Positions 1 to 7,642 of a stretch of DNA of 64,000 nucleotides are shown here, piece by piece (the stretch's first letter is position 1; every line of letters begins with the position of its first letter). The translations under genes were made by a program, and so were the position numbers. Source of the stretch: Clostridia bacterium (GTDB lineage: Bacteria; Bacillota_A; Clostridia; Oscillospirales; CAG-272); contig JAFTSQ010000015.1 of the NCBI GenBank assembly GCA_017467205.1, positions 1 to 64,000 of the forward strand. The letters run 5' to 3'. The notes below the pieces were generated by a model, which was not told the origin of the DNA, did no database searches, and worked only from the letters and a program-made list of their open reading frames with translations.

Positions 1-336
1 ACCATTTATCTTGCGGATCGCTTTGTTGCGGGACACACCTACGCAGACGGAACTGCAATGAAGGCAGGTTATTATACCTTTGATGCAGAAGGCAAGCTGG
101 TTGTAAAGAATGGAGTATACAACGGATATCTGTATATAAACAATGTTCAGCAGAAGGCTTATCAGTTAGTAGAATGCAACGGTGATTATTACTTTGTTAG
201 TGATTACCACAAGGTCGTTATCAACACCAGGTTTTACCTTAACGCTAAGTATGTCAAGGATAAGACATTCTCTGACGGTTCTGCAATCGGGGAAGGTTAC
301 TATTACTTTGACGAAAACGGAAAGTTAGTTTATTAA
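1..336 (+). CDS. C-terminal fragment of a surface protein with cell-wall-binding-like repeats
   Basis: The reading frame is open from the first base of the window and ends at TAA 334-336, so the N-terminus lies outside. The visible 111 residues are rich in Tyr, Gly, Asn and Asp and contain two units of the type GYYYFDENGKL / GYYTFDAEGKL. Such aromatic-Gly-Asp repeats are typical of cell-wall or choline-binding-like repeat domains at the C-terminus of secreted Gram-positive proteins. A second repeat phase is visible as TYADGTAMKAGYY versus TFSDGSAIGEGYY. No catalytic domain is in view. It stands just upstream of polysaccharide genes, but with a 140-bp gap and possibly in its own unit. The repeat-type call is fairly safe; the function of the whole protein is unknown. 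Confidence 0.6.
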   Translation, partial: TIYLADRFVAGHTYADGTAMKAGYYTFDAEGKLVVKNGVYNGYLYINNVQQKAYQLVECNGDYYFVSDYHKVVINTRFYLNAKYVKDKTFSDGSAIGEGYYYFDENGKLVY

Positions 337-346
337 TTTGATTTTT

Positions 347-377
347 CTGCTGCCTCTTCCTTTAGAGGAGGTGGCAG
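347..377. other. Imperfect stem-loop after the surface protein
   Basis: An imperfect inverted repeat (CTGCTGCCTC ... GAGGAGGTGGCAG, loop around TTTA) sits 10 bp after the stop of the upstream gene. It has no T-run on its 3' side, so it is at best a weak terminator or an mRNA 3'-end structure. The rest of 337-478 shows nothing else recognisable. Confidence 0.3.
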
Positions 378-478
378 ATGCTGCACATAATCAAAGCCTC
401 CACGCGGCGCGCAGCGGGCAACGAATGAGTTATATCATACGGCTGATTTGATTGAAGCGAATTGGAAGGGCAAAAAAT

Positions 479-1453
479 ATGGACGAATGCAACGCGTTAG
501 TCAGCATTATAGTTCCTGTGTACGGTACTGAGGCATATCTTCCGACGTGCATTGAGTCGATTCTTAATCAATCGTACAAGAATATTCAAGTTATTCTTGT
601 AGATGACGGCTCTCCGGACGATTGCTTGAAAATTTGCGACGAATACGCTCGAAAAGATAATCGCATCATAGTGTTTCACCAGCAAAACAAAGGCGTTTCG
701 TGCGCAAGAAACGCAGGCTTGCGCCATGCATCCGGCGATTACATTATGTTTGTGGACAGCGATGATGAGATGCATTTTGATGCTGTAAAAATATTACTGC
801 GTGATGCTTTGGAATATGAAGCGGATATCGTGTCTGCAATGTCTAAAATGGTCGATGAAAGAGGACAGGCAAGAAGTATTGAAGAAGACGGTACGCTTAT
901 AATTTTTAGAAATAATGAATCCATGCTTCTTTCTGTGAAAGGTGATGAAAGTACCGATTCGGTATGGGCAAAAATTTTCAAAACGGCTTTTATTGAAGGA
1001 ATTTATTTCGAAGAAGGCAAAAACATAAACGAAGACGGCTTCTTTATGTTTGAATGCTATGCCAAGCAGCCGGTGTTAGTTCAACATAATGTAGCGGTCT
1101 ATCAATATAACACAAGGTTGGGATCAAGCTCACGTCAAAAGTTTTCCGAGAAATACTTATCTATGCTTTATTTCTGTGAGCGTAAGAAGGAAGTTATTGC
1201 CGATAAATACCCCCAATATATCGAGCACGCACACAATATGGAAGTAAGAACCAATTTGTCGTTATTGCAAGTGCTTTGCAGCACTACAGATAAGAAATAC
1301 AAAGAGATACAAAACAAGTGTATTTATACAGTTCGAAAGCTCTATAAATACCACAAACCGATCAATGCTCATCACAAAAAGCTTGCCTGGATAGTTGCAC
1401 ACGGTTTGTATCCGCTCTACAAGTTTGCCGTTAGACTTAAGTATTACAGATGA
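479..1453 (+). CDS. Family 2 glycosyltransferase (surface polysaccharide)
   Basis: A GT-A fold glycosyltransferase that would add one sugar of the polysaccharide repeat unit at the inner face of the membrane. The N-terminal third has the GT2 hallmarks: VSIIVPVYG, the nucleotide-binding VDDGS near residue 41, GVSCARNAGL, and the metal-binding FVDSDDE near residue 91. The C-terminal 200 residues are less conserved and would determine the acceptor. I chose ATG 479 because GGAAGGG lies 9-10 bp upstream; an upstream in-frame TTG at 452 lacks such a site. The length of 324 residues is normal for the family. The donor and acceptor sugars cannot be read from sequence. The gene and the flippase after it look more AT-rich than the genes from 2800 onward. 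Confidence 0.85.
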   Translation: MDECNALVSIIVPVYGTEAYLPTCIESILNQSYKNIQVILVDDGSPDDCLKICDEYARKDNRIIVFHQQNKGVSCARNAGLRHASGDYIMFVDSDDEMHFDAVKILLRDALEYEADIVSAMSKMVDERGQARSIEEDGTLIIFRNNESMLLSVKGDESTDSVWAKIFKTAFIEGIYFEEGKNINEDGFFMFECYAKQPVLVQHNVAVYQYNTRLGSSSRQKFSEKYLSMLYFCERKKEVIADKYPQYIEHAHNMEVRTNLSLLQVLCSTTDKKYKEIQNKCIYTVRKLYKYHKPINAHHKKLAWIVAHGLYPLYKFAVRLKYYR

Positions 1454-1491
1454 TTTCGTTTGAATTCACGGCTTTGGTAGGAGGCTGAATT

Positions 1492-2787
1492 TTGAATAAC
1501 CGTGTTTTGAAAAATGCAGGTTGGATTATAGGATTTAAGATTGCGCAATCGCTAATCAATTTGGTGATAGGACTCATTACTGCGCGCTATCTTGGTCCGT
1601 CAAATTACGGCGTTATCAGTTACGTTGCGTCGGTTATAGCGTTTGCACTGCCAATTATGCAATTGGGACTGAAACAAACGTTAGTTAAAGAGTTTGTCAA
1701 GTCTCCCGAGCAAGAGGGCAAGGTTTTAGGTACTGCTCTAATGCTCAACGTTATCTCAAGCTTCTTTTGCATTATAGGCTCGGTTTCCTTTGTGGTGCTC
1801 GTTAATGCCGGAGAAAAAGAAACTATTTTAGTTTGTGCTTTGTATAGCTTGTCGTTATTATTCCAGGCAACAGAAATGACTCAGTATTGGTTTCAGTCCA
1901 AGCTGTTATCCAAATATCCGTCAATCGCGTCATTGGTTGCGTACATCTTTGTTGCGCTATATAAGATTTTCTTGCTTGTAACAAAGAAAGACATTGCCTG
2001 GTTCGCTCTTTCCAACGCAATAGATTACCTTTTGATATCAGTTATCCTGATGATTTTATATAAGAGAGCGGGCGGTCAGCGCTTGTCTGTTGATTGGCGC
2101 GTTGGAAAAGAAATGCTCTCCCGAAGCAAGCATTATATCATTCCGAGCTTGATGGTTATGATTTTTCAGCATACCGATCAGATTATGATCAAGCTTATGA
2201 TTGGCGAGGCAGAAACGGGATTCTACTCGGCGGCTATCGCTTGCATAGGAATTACCGGCTTTGTTTTTGCGGCTGTTATTGATTCTGCTCGACCGATAAT
2301 TTTGGAAGAAAAAGAGCGCAATCAAGAGTTGTATGAAAGAAGAATGATTCAACTCTACAGCATTATCACCTATATGTCTTTGGCTCAAAGCATAGCAATG
2401 ACAGTGTTGGCAGAGCCTTTGGTCAATCTTTTATACGGCGCAGAATATTCAAAAACTGCGGGAATTCTCGCGGTCAGTGTATGGTATATAACCTTCGGTC
2501 ATTTTGGATCTGTAAGAAACATATGGATCTTAGCTGAAGATAAACAAAAATATTTGACGGGTATCAACGTGATTGGCGCCGTTTGCAACGTTGTTCTGAA
2601 CTTTTTCTTGATATTACATTTCGGCGCTGTCGGTGCAGCTGTTGCTTCGGTCATTACACAGTTCTTCACCAATGTTGTCATCGGTTTTGTCTTCAAGCCG
2701 ATTCGTCGCAACAACTATTTGATGTTGAAGGGGCTTAATCCAGCGGTTCTTTTCGGACTGTTGCGTAATTTGCTGCGACGCCGTTGA
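1492..2787 (+). CDS. Wzx-like polysaccharide flippase (MATE/MOP superfamily)
   Basis: A polytopic membrane protein of 431 residues with about 12-14 hydrophobic segments. The N-terminus (NAGWIIGFKIAQSLINLVIG, then TARYLGPSNYG) is the typical start of oligosaccharide-lipid flippases, which move undecaprenyl-linked repeat units across the membrane. The start is TTG 1492, supported by TAGGAGG at 1478-1484. It follows the GT2 gene by 38 bp and is in the same direction, consistent with one operon. The C-terminus is Arg-rich (LLRNLLRRR), as expected for a cytoplasmic tail. A Wzx role predicts a Wzy polymerase nearby; none is in the window, so it probably lies upstream. Export of another lipid-linked glycan, such as teichuronic-type material, cannot be excluded. 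Confidence 0.85.
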   Translation: MNNRVLKNAGWIIGFKIAQSLINLVIGLITARYLGPSNYGVISYVASVIAFALPIMQLGLKQTLVKEFVKSPEQEGKVLGTALMLNVISSFFCIIGSVSFVVLVNAGEKETILVCALYSLSLLFQATEMTQYWFQSKLLSKYPSIASLVAYIFVALYKIFLLVTKKDIAWFALSNAIDYLLISVILMILYKRAGGQRLSVDWRVGKEMLSRSKHYIIPSLMVMIFQHTDQIMIKLMIGEAETGFYSAAIACIGITGFVFAAVIDSARPIILEEKERNQELYERRMIQLYSIITYMSLAQSIAMTVLAEPLVNLLYGAEYSKTAGILAVSVWYITFGHFGSVRNIWILAEDKQKYLTGINVIGAVCNVVLNFFLILHFGAVGAAVASVITQFFTNVVIGFVFKPIRRNNYLMLKGLNPAVLFGLLRNLLRRR

Positions 2788-2816
2788 TTATTCGTAAGAA
2801 GTTGACATATAAAAGT

Positions 2817-3758
2817 ATGAAACAAGGTAAATATAAGAATTATACTCTCATCACCGCGGGCTCAACCTACCTTGATATTGACGCGTACGCGTGCTGCGTC
2901 GCGATGGCGGAGCTTTTGCGGCTGAAGGGTGAGGATGCTATTGCATATTCCCGAGCGCCCGCTAATTACAGCGTTTGTGACTCGCTCGTCGAGGACGGGC
3001 AGATTTCGGACAGCCTGCCCGACGGACTATCGAGTGACGAGGCGAGGTACATTGTCGTTGACGTTTCCGATCCGGAGTTTCTCAAGGGCTCGGTGCCGCT
3101 TGAGCGTGTCGTGGCGATTTACGACCACCACGTAGGCTTTGAGGACTATTGGCAGAGCCGACTCGGAGAGGGCGCACACATCGAGTTTATCGGTGCGGCG
3201 GCAACGCTCGTCTATCGCGAGTGGCGGCGCGAGGGCTTGCAGGACAGGATGAGCGCCAATACGGCGCGGTTGCTTGTCGCGGCAATCCTTGATAACACTC
3301 TGAACCTCACCTCAAAGAACACGACGCGCGAGGATATTGAGGCCTTTCGCGAGCTTTGCGAGAGGGAAGCGATTGGTGACGAGTGGTGCGCGGCGTATTT
3401 TTCCGACGTGCAGTCAAGCGTCGTCGCGGACCTTAAAAACGCTCTTTTTTGCGATATCAAAACCGTCAGGAATAATCCGTATCTTCCGTCGCGGGTCGCG
3501 CAAATCACCGTTTGGGACGCGGAAAGCGTCCTCGCGCGGCTTCCCGATATTCGCGAGTGGTTTGCAGAGAGTGCTGACGATTGGATGATAAATATCATCG
3601 ATATCAAGCACGGCTGCAGCTATTTCGTGTGCGATAGCGAGAATTACCAAAGGCGGCTTGAGGGTGTCTTTGATGTCCGCTTTGAGTCCGGCGTGGCGAG
3701 GTCCTCGACCTCCTACTTAAGAAAAGAAATCATCAAAAAAACTGTATTTTGGGTCTAA
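2817..3758 (+). CDS. DHH-family phosphoesterase, family II pyrophosphatase-like
   Basis: A soluble protein of 313 residues with the DHH superfamily motifs in order: ITAGSTYLDIDAYAC near residues 12-26 (metal-binding Asp pair DxD), VVDVSDPEF, YDHHVG (the DHH motif), and a conserved AAILDNTLN. This matches manganese-dependent phosphoesterases related to family II inorganic pyrophosphatases and PgpH/nanoRNase-like enzymes. The C-terminal DHHA2-like part is weak. The annotated start is ATG 2817, where homologous proteins usually begin close to the ITAGS motif; a TTG at 2784 overlapping the flippase stop is possible. The substrate is unknown. Its place between the flippase and a nucleotidyltransferase suggests phosphate or pyrophosphate removal linked to polysaccharide precursor metabolism, which is inference. 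Confidence 0.7.
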   Translation: MKQGKYKNYTLITAGSTYLDIDAYACCVAMAELLRLKGEDAIAYSRAPANYSVCDSLVEDGQISDSLPDGLSSDEARYIVVDVSDPEFLKGSVPLERVVAIYDHHVGFEDYWQSRLGEGAHIEFIGAAATLVYREWRREGLQDRMSANTARLLVAAILDNTLNLTSKNTTREDIEAFRELCEREAIGDEWCAAYFSDVQSSVVADLKNALFCDIKTVRNNPYLPSRVAQITVWDAESVLARLPDIREWFAESADDWMINIIDIKHGCSYFVCDSENYQRRLEGVFDVRFESGVARSSTSYLRKEIIKKTVFWV

Positions 3759-3765
3759 CTTTTGA

Positions 3766-4043
3766 TAGCCGTAAGAGAGCCGAACTAACAAGCCTTAAGG
3801 CGATAAAATTTTGCGTCTTTCGTCGCGCCAAGCCTTGTAAAGTGCTACTTGACTGCGACTCGTCACGGCAAAACCCATCAAAATTTCATTCGCCGTAAGG
3901 TGCTATGCAGTTTTGAAATAATAGATTTTTTCATAGACGAGCTGGATTTATCGAGGAATATATGATATTTAAGATAAATTCGGCGATGTATTAGGGAAAA
4001 ATCTATATTTCAAAACCTTATGAGTTCGGCTCTCTTACGGCTA
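3766..4043. mobile_element. MITE-like element with 21-bp perfect terminal inverted repeats
   Basis: A non-coding 278-bp segment has ends that are exact inverted copies over 21 bp: 3766-3786 starts TAGCCGTAAGAGAGCCGAAC, and 4023-4043 is its reverse complement. A second nested inverted repeat lies inside (TTTTGAAATAATAGATTTTTTC at 3911-3932 against its near-complement at 3996-4014). No open reading frame of useful size is present, and no clear target-site duplication flanks it. It splits the polysaccharide operon between the DHH gene and the nucleotidyltransferase. The structure fits a miniature inverted-repeat transposable element or another mobile palindrome; a structured RNA is the alternative. 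Confidence 0.65.
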
Positions 4044-4080
4044 AATCTTGAAATAAAATCAAATTAATGGAGAAAACCAA

Positions 4081-4632
4081 ATGGTAGAATTAGGCTTTAT
4101 TCACGGCAGATTTCAGCTTTTCCATAACGATCACCTGAATTATGCCCTGCTTGCTAAGGAGCAATGCAAAAAGCTCATAGTAGGAATCACCTCTCCCGAG
4201 AACGCGTCGCTTATACGTGAGGAGATAGATCCGCACAGGAGTGAGGCGGCTTCGAACCCGTTCACCTACTATGAAAGGTACAATATGATAAAGCTCGCGC
4301 TTCTTGAAGCGGGAGTGAAAAGAGAGGATTTTGAGATTGTACCTTATCCGATAGAGCGTCCCGAGATACTCTATAACTACGTTCCCCTAACCGCAACCTC
4401 CTTCTTCACTATCTACGATAAGTGGGGATATGAAAAGCTTGAGCGCCTCGGCTCGCTCGGCTACGGCACGGTCGTGCTCTTTGACGACCGCGAAAAGAAG
4501 ATGTGCAGCACCGAGATAAGAGAACGGATATATTCGGGAACCGATTGGCGCGGTATGGTTCCGAATGCGGTATACGAATATATCACCGCGAACAATCTCA
4601 CAGAAAAAGTAATCAAGCTACTGAGGAGGTAA
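4081..4632 (+). CDS. Nucleotidyltransferase, NMNAT/cytidylyltransferase-like
   Basis: A 183-residue Rossmann-type nucleotidyltransferase. The N-terminus reads LGFIHGRFQLFHNDHLNYAL, in which HGRFQ and the H-x-x-H equivalent form the nucleotide-binding signature of the cytidylyltransferase-like superfamily, close to NadM-type adenylyltransferases. Near the C-terminus the motif CSTEIRERI corresponds to the second signature (ISxTxIR). Such enzymes transfer AMP or CMP to a phosphorylated small molecule. The start ATG 4081 has GGAG 10 bp upstream. The next gene begins 3 bp after this stop, so the two are translationally linked. NAD synthesis is possible, but the location between polysaccharide genes makes nucleotide activation of a glycan substituent an alternative. 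The substrate is not determinable here. Confidence 0.7.
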   Translation: MVELGFIHGRFQLFHNDHLNYALLAKEQCKKLIVGITSPENASLIREEIDPHRSEAASNPFTYYERYNMIKLALLEAGVKREDFEIVPYPIERPEILYNYVPLTATSFFTIYDKWGYEKLERLGSLGYGTVVLFDDREKKMCSTEIRERIYSGTDWRGMVPNAVYEYITANNLTEKVIKLLRR

Positions 4633-4635
4633 TAT

Positions 4636-5367
4636 ATGTTTGACGTTAATACTATCCCGATGTCCGAAAGGGTACATATAACCGAGAAATTGCTGAGATA
4701 CGGCATTGCAATAGATCAGCAAACCGGAAAAATTGATTATATCCCGGGTACAACTGTTCCCGCGGTAAGATGCGAATCTATACATCTCATTCGTCACGCG
4801 GAAACCGAGGCGGTGGCTAAGCACGAATTTATGTGCGACACCTCTGATAACTGCGGCTTTACCGAGCGTGGAATCGAAATCACCAAAAAGCAGGCGGCGG
4901 AGCTTGACGCATACAACTTCGATATTGCGCTCTACGGACCTATTCCGCGCGTAGTCAATACTCAGCTTATCATTATGTCGCATCCCCAGAAATTCGAGGC
5001 GATAAAGGTTCATAAGCTTCACGGAATTGACAATACGGGTTGGGAGTATAAATCCTTTGAGGAGCTTCACACCACCCCCACCTTTATAGCCAGAGAAATT
5101 GAGAACAATATGTTTGCAAGAACTCCCAGCGGAACGAGCTGGGGTATGGTAATCGCAAACTGCACCGAGGTGCTCGACCTCATCAACGAGCAGTATGCGG
5201 GCAAGAGAGTGCTTTTGATAAGTCAGGGAAGCGTTCTTCGTGCCTTCCAGATTCTTCTGAGGAAAAGGGAGCATCCCTGGGACGGCTTCACGGTCGAAGG
5301 AATGTATCACGTCGGAGATGATACCAATAAGAAGAAAAACTACGGTGTTATTGAAAAGGTATATTGA
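4636..5367 (+). CDS. Histidine phosphatase family protein
   Basis: A 243-residue member of the histidine phosphatase (phosphoglycerate mutase-like) superfamily. The catalytic motif is HLIRHAETE at about residues 53-61, where RH is the phospho-accepting histidine. ERGIEITKKQA follows, as in PhoE/CobC-type enzymes. The second conserved histidine should lie in the C-terminal part (possibly MYHVGDD). About 50 residues precede the catalytic motif, which is longer than in most family members. Its strong Shine-Dalgarno GAGGAGG is inside the end of the nucleotidyltransferase gene. Pairing with that gene suggests the two act on the same phosphorylated metabolite, one activating it and the other dephosphorylating it. 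That link is inference from context. Confidence 0.75.
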   Translation: MFDVNTIPMSERVHITEKLLRYGIAIDQQTGKIDYIPGTTVPAVRCESIHLIRHAETEAVAKHEFMCDTSDNCGFTERGIEITKKQAAELDAYNFDIALYGPIPRVVNTQLIIMSHPQKFEAIKVHKLHGIDNTGWEYKSFEELHTTPTFIAREIENNMFARTPSGTSWGMVIANCTEVLDLINEQYAGKRVLLISQGSVLRAFQILLRKREHPWDGFTVEGMYHVGDDTNKKKNYGVIEKVY

Positions 5368-5420
5368 GATATAAGATCAAGGCTATCACTTAAAGCTATT
5401 ACAAGTAAGGATGAAAAATA

Positions 5421-6467
5421 ATGTCACTTTTTTCTAACAAAACTTTACTCATAACCGGTGGCACAGGCTCGTTCGGCAATGCGGTGCTCAACAGATTTCT
5501 TACGACGGATATCGGCGAGATACGCATCTTCTCCCGCGACGAGAAGAAGCAGGACGATATGCGCCACGAGTTTCAGGCTAAAATGCCCGAGGTAGCAGGC
5601 AAAATCCGGTTTTACATAGGGGACGTGCGCGATATTCAGTCGATTCGTAACGCGATGCACGGCGTGGACTACGTCTTTCACGCGGCGGCTCTCAAGCAGG
5701 TTCCTTCCTGTGAGTTCTTTCCCATTGAGGCGGTAAAGACCAACGTTCTCGGAACGGAGAACGTGCTCACTGCCGCTATTGAAGCAGGCGTTAAAAACAT
5801 CGTCTGCCTCTCGACCGATAAGGCGGCATACCCCGTCAACGCGATGGGCACGAGCAAGGCTATGATGGAGAAGGTCATAGTTGCAAAATCAAGAACCGTA
5901 GACCCGACGAAAACGAAGATATGCTGCACAAGATACGGCAACGTAATGTGCTCTCGCGGCTCGGTAATCCCCCTTTGGATAGAGCAGATCAGAGCCGGCA
6001 AGCCCATCACCGTGACCGACGGCTCTATGACGAGATTTATTATGTCGCTTGACGAGGCGGTAGACCTCGTTCTCTTCGCCTTTGAGCACGGCGAAAACGG
6101 TGATATACTCGTTCAGAAAGCGCCCGCTTGCACGATAAGGACGCAGGCGGAAGCGGTCTGCGAGCTCTTCGGCGGCGACAAGGAGAATATCAAGGTTATC
6201 GGTATACGTCACGGCGAGAAGATGTATGAAACGCTTCTTACAAACGAGGAGTGCGCAAACGCCGTGGATATGGGTAATTTCTACCGCGTTCCGTGCGACA
6301 AGCGCGACCTCAATTACGATAAGTATTTCAGCAAGGGCGATGCCGAGCGCAACACCTTGACAGAGTTCAATTCCAACAACACCGCGCTTTTGACGGTAGA
6401 AGAAACGAAAGCGAAGATTGCAAGCCTTCAGTATATCAAGGACGAGCTTGCAAGGGATGCAAGATGA
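5421..6467 (+). CDS. capE: CapE: UDP-GlcNAc 4,6-dehydratase / 5-epimerase
   Basis: First enzyme of UDP-L-FucNAc synthesis. It converts UDP-GlcNAc to UDP-2-acetamido-2,6-dideoxy-beta-L-arabino-hexos-4-ulose. The 348 residues form an extended SDR: TGGTGSFG at 11-18 binds NAD(P), HAAALKQVPSCE follows, and the active-site segment LSTDKAAYPVNAMGTSK carries the Met-x-x-x-Lys that replaces Tyr-x-x-x-Lys in the CapE/WbjB/FnlA group and separates it from PseB-type enzymes. The length is normal. The stop overlaps the capF start by 4 bp (ATGA). The presence of all three genes capE-capF-capG in order makes the pathway assignment strong. The start ATG 5421 has AAGGA upstream. Confidence 0.92.
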   Translation: MSLFSNKTLLITGGTGSFGNAVLNRFLTTDIGEIRIFSRDEKKQDDMRHEFQAKMPEVAGKIRFYIGDVRDIQSIRNAMHGVDYVFHAAALKQVPSCEFFPIEAVKTNVLGTENVLTAAIEAGVKNIVCLSTDKAAYPVNAMGTSKAMMEKVIVAKSRTVDPTKTKICCTRYGNVMCSRGSVIPLWIEQIRAGKPITVTDGSMTRFIMSLDEAVDLVLFAFEHGENGDILVQKAPACTIRTQAEAVCELFGGDKENIKVIGIRHGEKMYETLLTNEECANAVDMGNFYRVPCDKRDLNYDKYFSKGDAERNTLTEFNSNNTALLTVEETKAKIASLQYIKDELARDAR

Positions 6468-7642
6468 GTATGAACGTACTTATAACGGGTGCTGACGGCT
6501 TCGTCGGACGGAATCTTGCTGCAGCGCTTATGAATATCCGTGACGGCAAGGACAGAACGCATCCCGACCTTAAGATTGATAAAATATATCTCTACGATAT
6601 TCACTCGACCGAGTCGGAGCTTGACGAGGCGTGCGAGTCGGCTGATTTCGTTTTCAACCTTGCCGGAGTGAATCGCCCGAAGGATACGGGCGAGTTTATG
6701 GCGGGGAACTTCGGCTTTGCCGAAAAGCTGCTTTGTAAGCTGAAAAAATATAATAATACATGCCCCGTTATGCTCTCTTCCTCGATTCAGGCAACACTTG
6801 AGGGGAGATTTGCGGGCAGTGAGTACGCAAAATCCAAAAAGGCGGGCGAGGACCTCTTCTTCGGATATGCCGAAGAGGTTGGAGCGCGGGTGCTCGTTTA
6901 CAGGCTTCCGAATCTCTTCGGAAAATGGTGCAGACCGAATTATAACAGTGTCGTAGCAACCTTTTGCCACAATCTCGCGCGCGACTTGCCCATTGAGGTG
7001 AGCGACCCGAATGTCGAGCTTGAGCTTCTTTATATCGACGACCTTGTGGGAGAGCTTATTCTCGCTCTTGAAGGGCGAGAGCACCGCGCCGAGTGCGGCA
7101 GGCTTTGCACCGTGCCGACAACTCACCGCGTGACCCTCGGCAGAATAGTCGAGCTTATAGAGAGCTTTAAGGCGCAGCCCTCGACGCTGCTTATGCCGAA
7201 TATTCCAAGCGGCAGCTTTGACAAAAAGCTTTACAGCACCTATCTTTCCTATCTTCCGAAGGAAAAGGTGTCAATTCCGCTTGATATGAAATCCGATGCG
7301 CGCGGCAGCTTCACCGAAATCTTGCGCACAGTCGAGTGTGGACAGTTCAGCGTTAATATTTCAAAGCCCGGAGTTACCAAGGGCGAGCATTGGCACAACA
7401 CGAAATGGGAGCTTTTCATCGTCGTCAGCGGCAGAGCACTTATCCGTCAGCGCAAGATAGGCGATAGCGAGGTCTTGACCTTCGAGGTCAGCGGCGAGCG
7501 CGTGGAGGCTGTGCATATGCTTCCGGGTTATACCCACAGTATAACGAATCTTTCGGACACCGAGGATCTCGTAACGCTGATGTGGGCTAACGAATGCTTT
7601 GATCCGGCACGTCCGGATACGTTTTATGAGGTGGTAGAATGA
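6464..7642 (+). CDS. capF: CapF: UDP-2-acetamido-2,6-dideoxy-hexulose reductase (bifunctional, cupin-fused)
   Basis: Second enzyme of UDP-L-FucNAc synthesis. The N-terminal SDR half (TGADGFVGRNLA near residues 7-18; YAKSKKAGED with the catalytic Tyr-x-x-x-Lys) reduces the 4-keto group with NADPH. The C-terminal cupin half (KGEHWHNTKWELFIVVSG, metal-binding His residues and Glu) performs C3 epimerisation. This two-domain layout of 392 residues is diagnostic of CapF/FnlB/WbjC. It overlaps capE and capG by 4 bp on each side, so the three are translationally coupled. Confidence 0.92.
   Translation: MSMNVLITGADGFVGRNLAAALMNIRDGKDRTHPDLKIDKIYLYDIHSTESELDEACESADFVFNLAGVNRPKDTGEFMAGNFGFAEKLLCKLKKYNNTCPVMLSSSIQATLEGRFAGSEYAKSKKAGEDLFFGYAEEVGARVLVYRLPNLFGKWCRPNYNSVVATFCHNLARDLPIEVSDPNVELELLYIDDLVGELILALEGREHRAECGRLCTVPTTHRVTLGRIVELIESFKAQPSTLLMPNIPSGSFDKKLYSTYLSYLPKEKVSIPLDMKSDARGSFTEILRTVECGQFSVNISKPGVTKGEHWHNTKWELFIVVSGRALIRQRKIGDSEVLTFEVSGERVEAVHMLPGYTHSITNLSDTEDLVTLMWANECFDPARPDTFYEVVE

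Noticed and set aside
3766..4043. Riboswitch before the nucleotidyltransferase
   Set aside because: No conserved riboswitch core is recognisable, and the perfect terminal inverted repeats fit a mobile element better.
4618..5310. 230-residue minus-strand frame opposite the histidine phosphatase
   Set aside because: It is the shadow of a clear enzyme gene with an RH motif and a strong start site; the antisense product has no domain signature.
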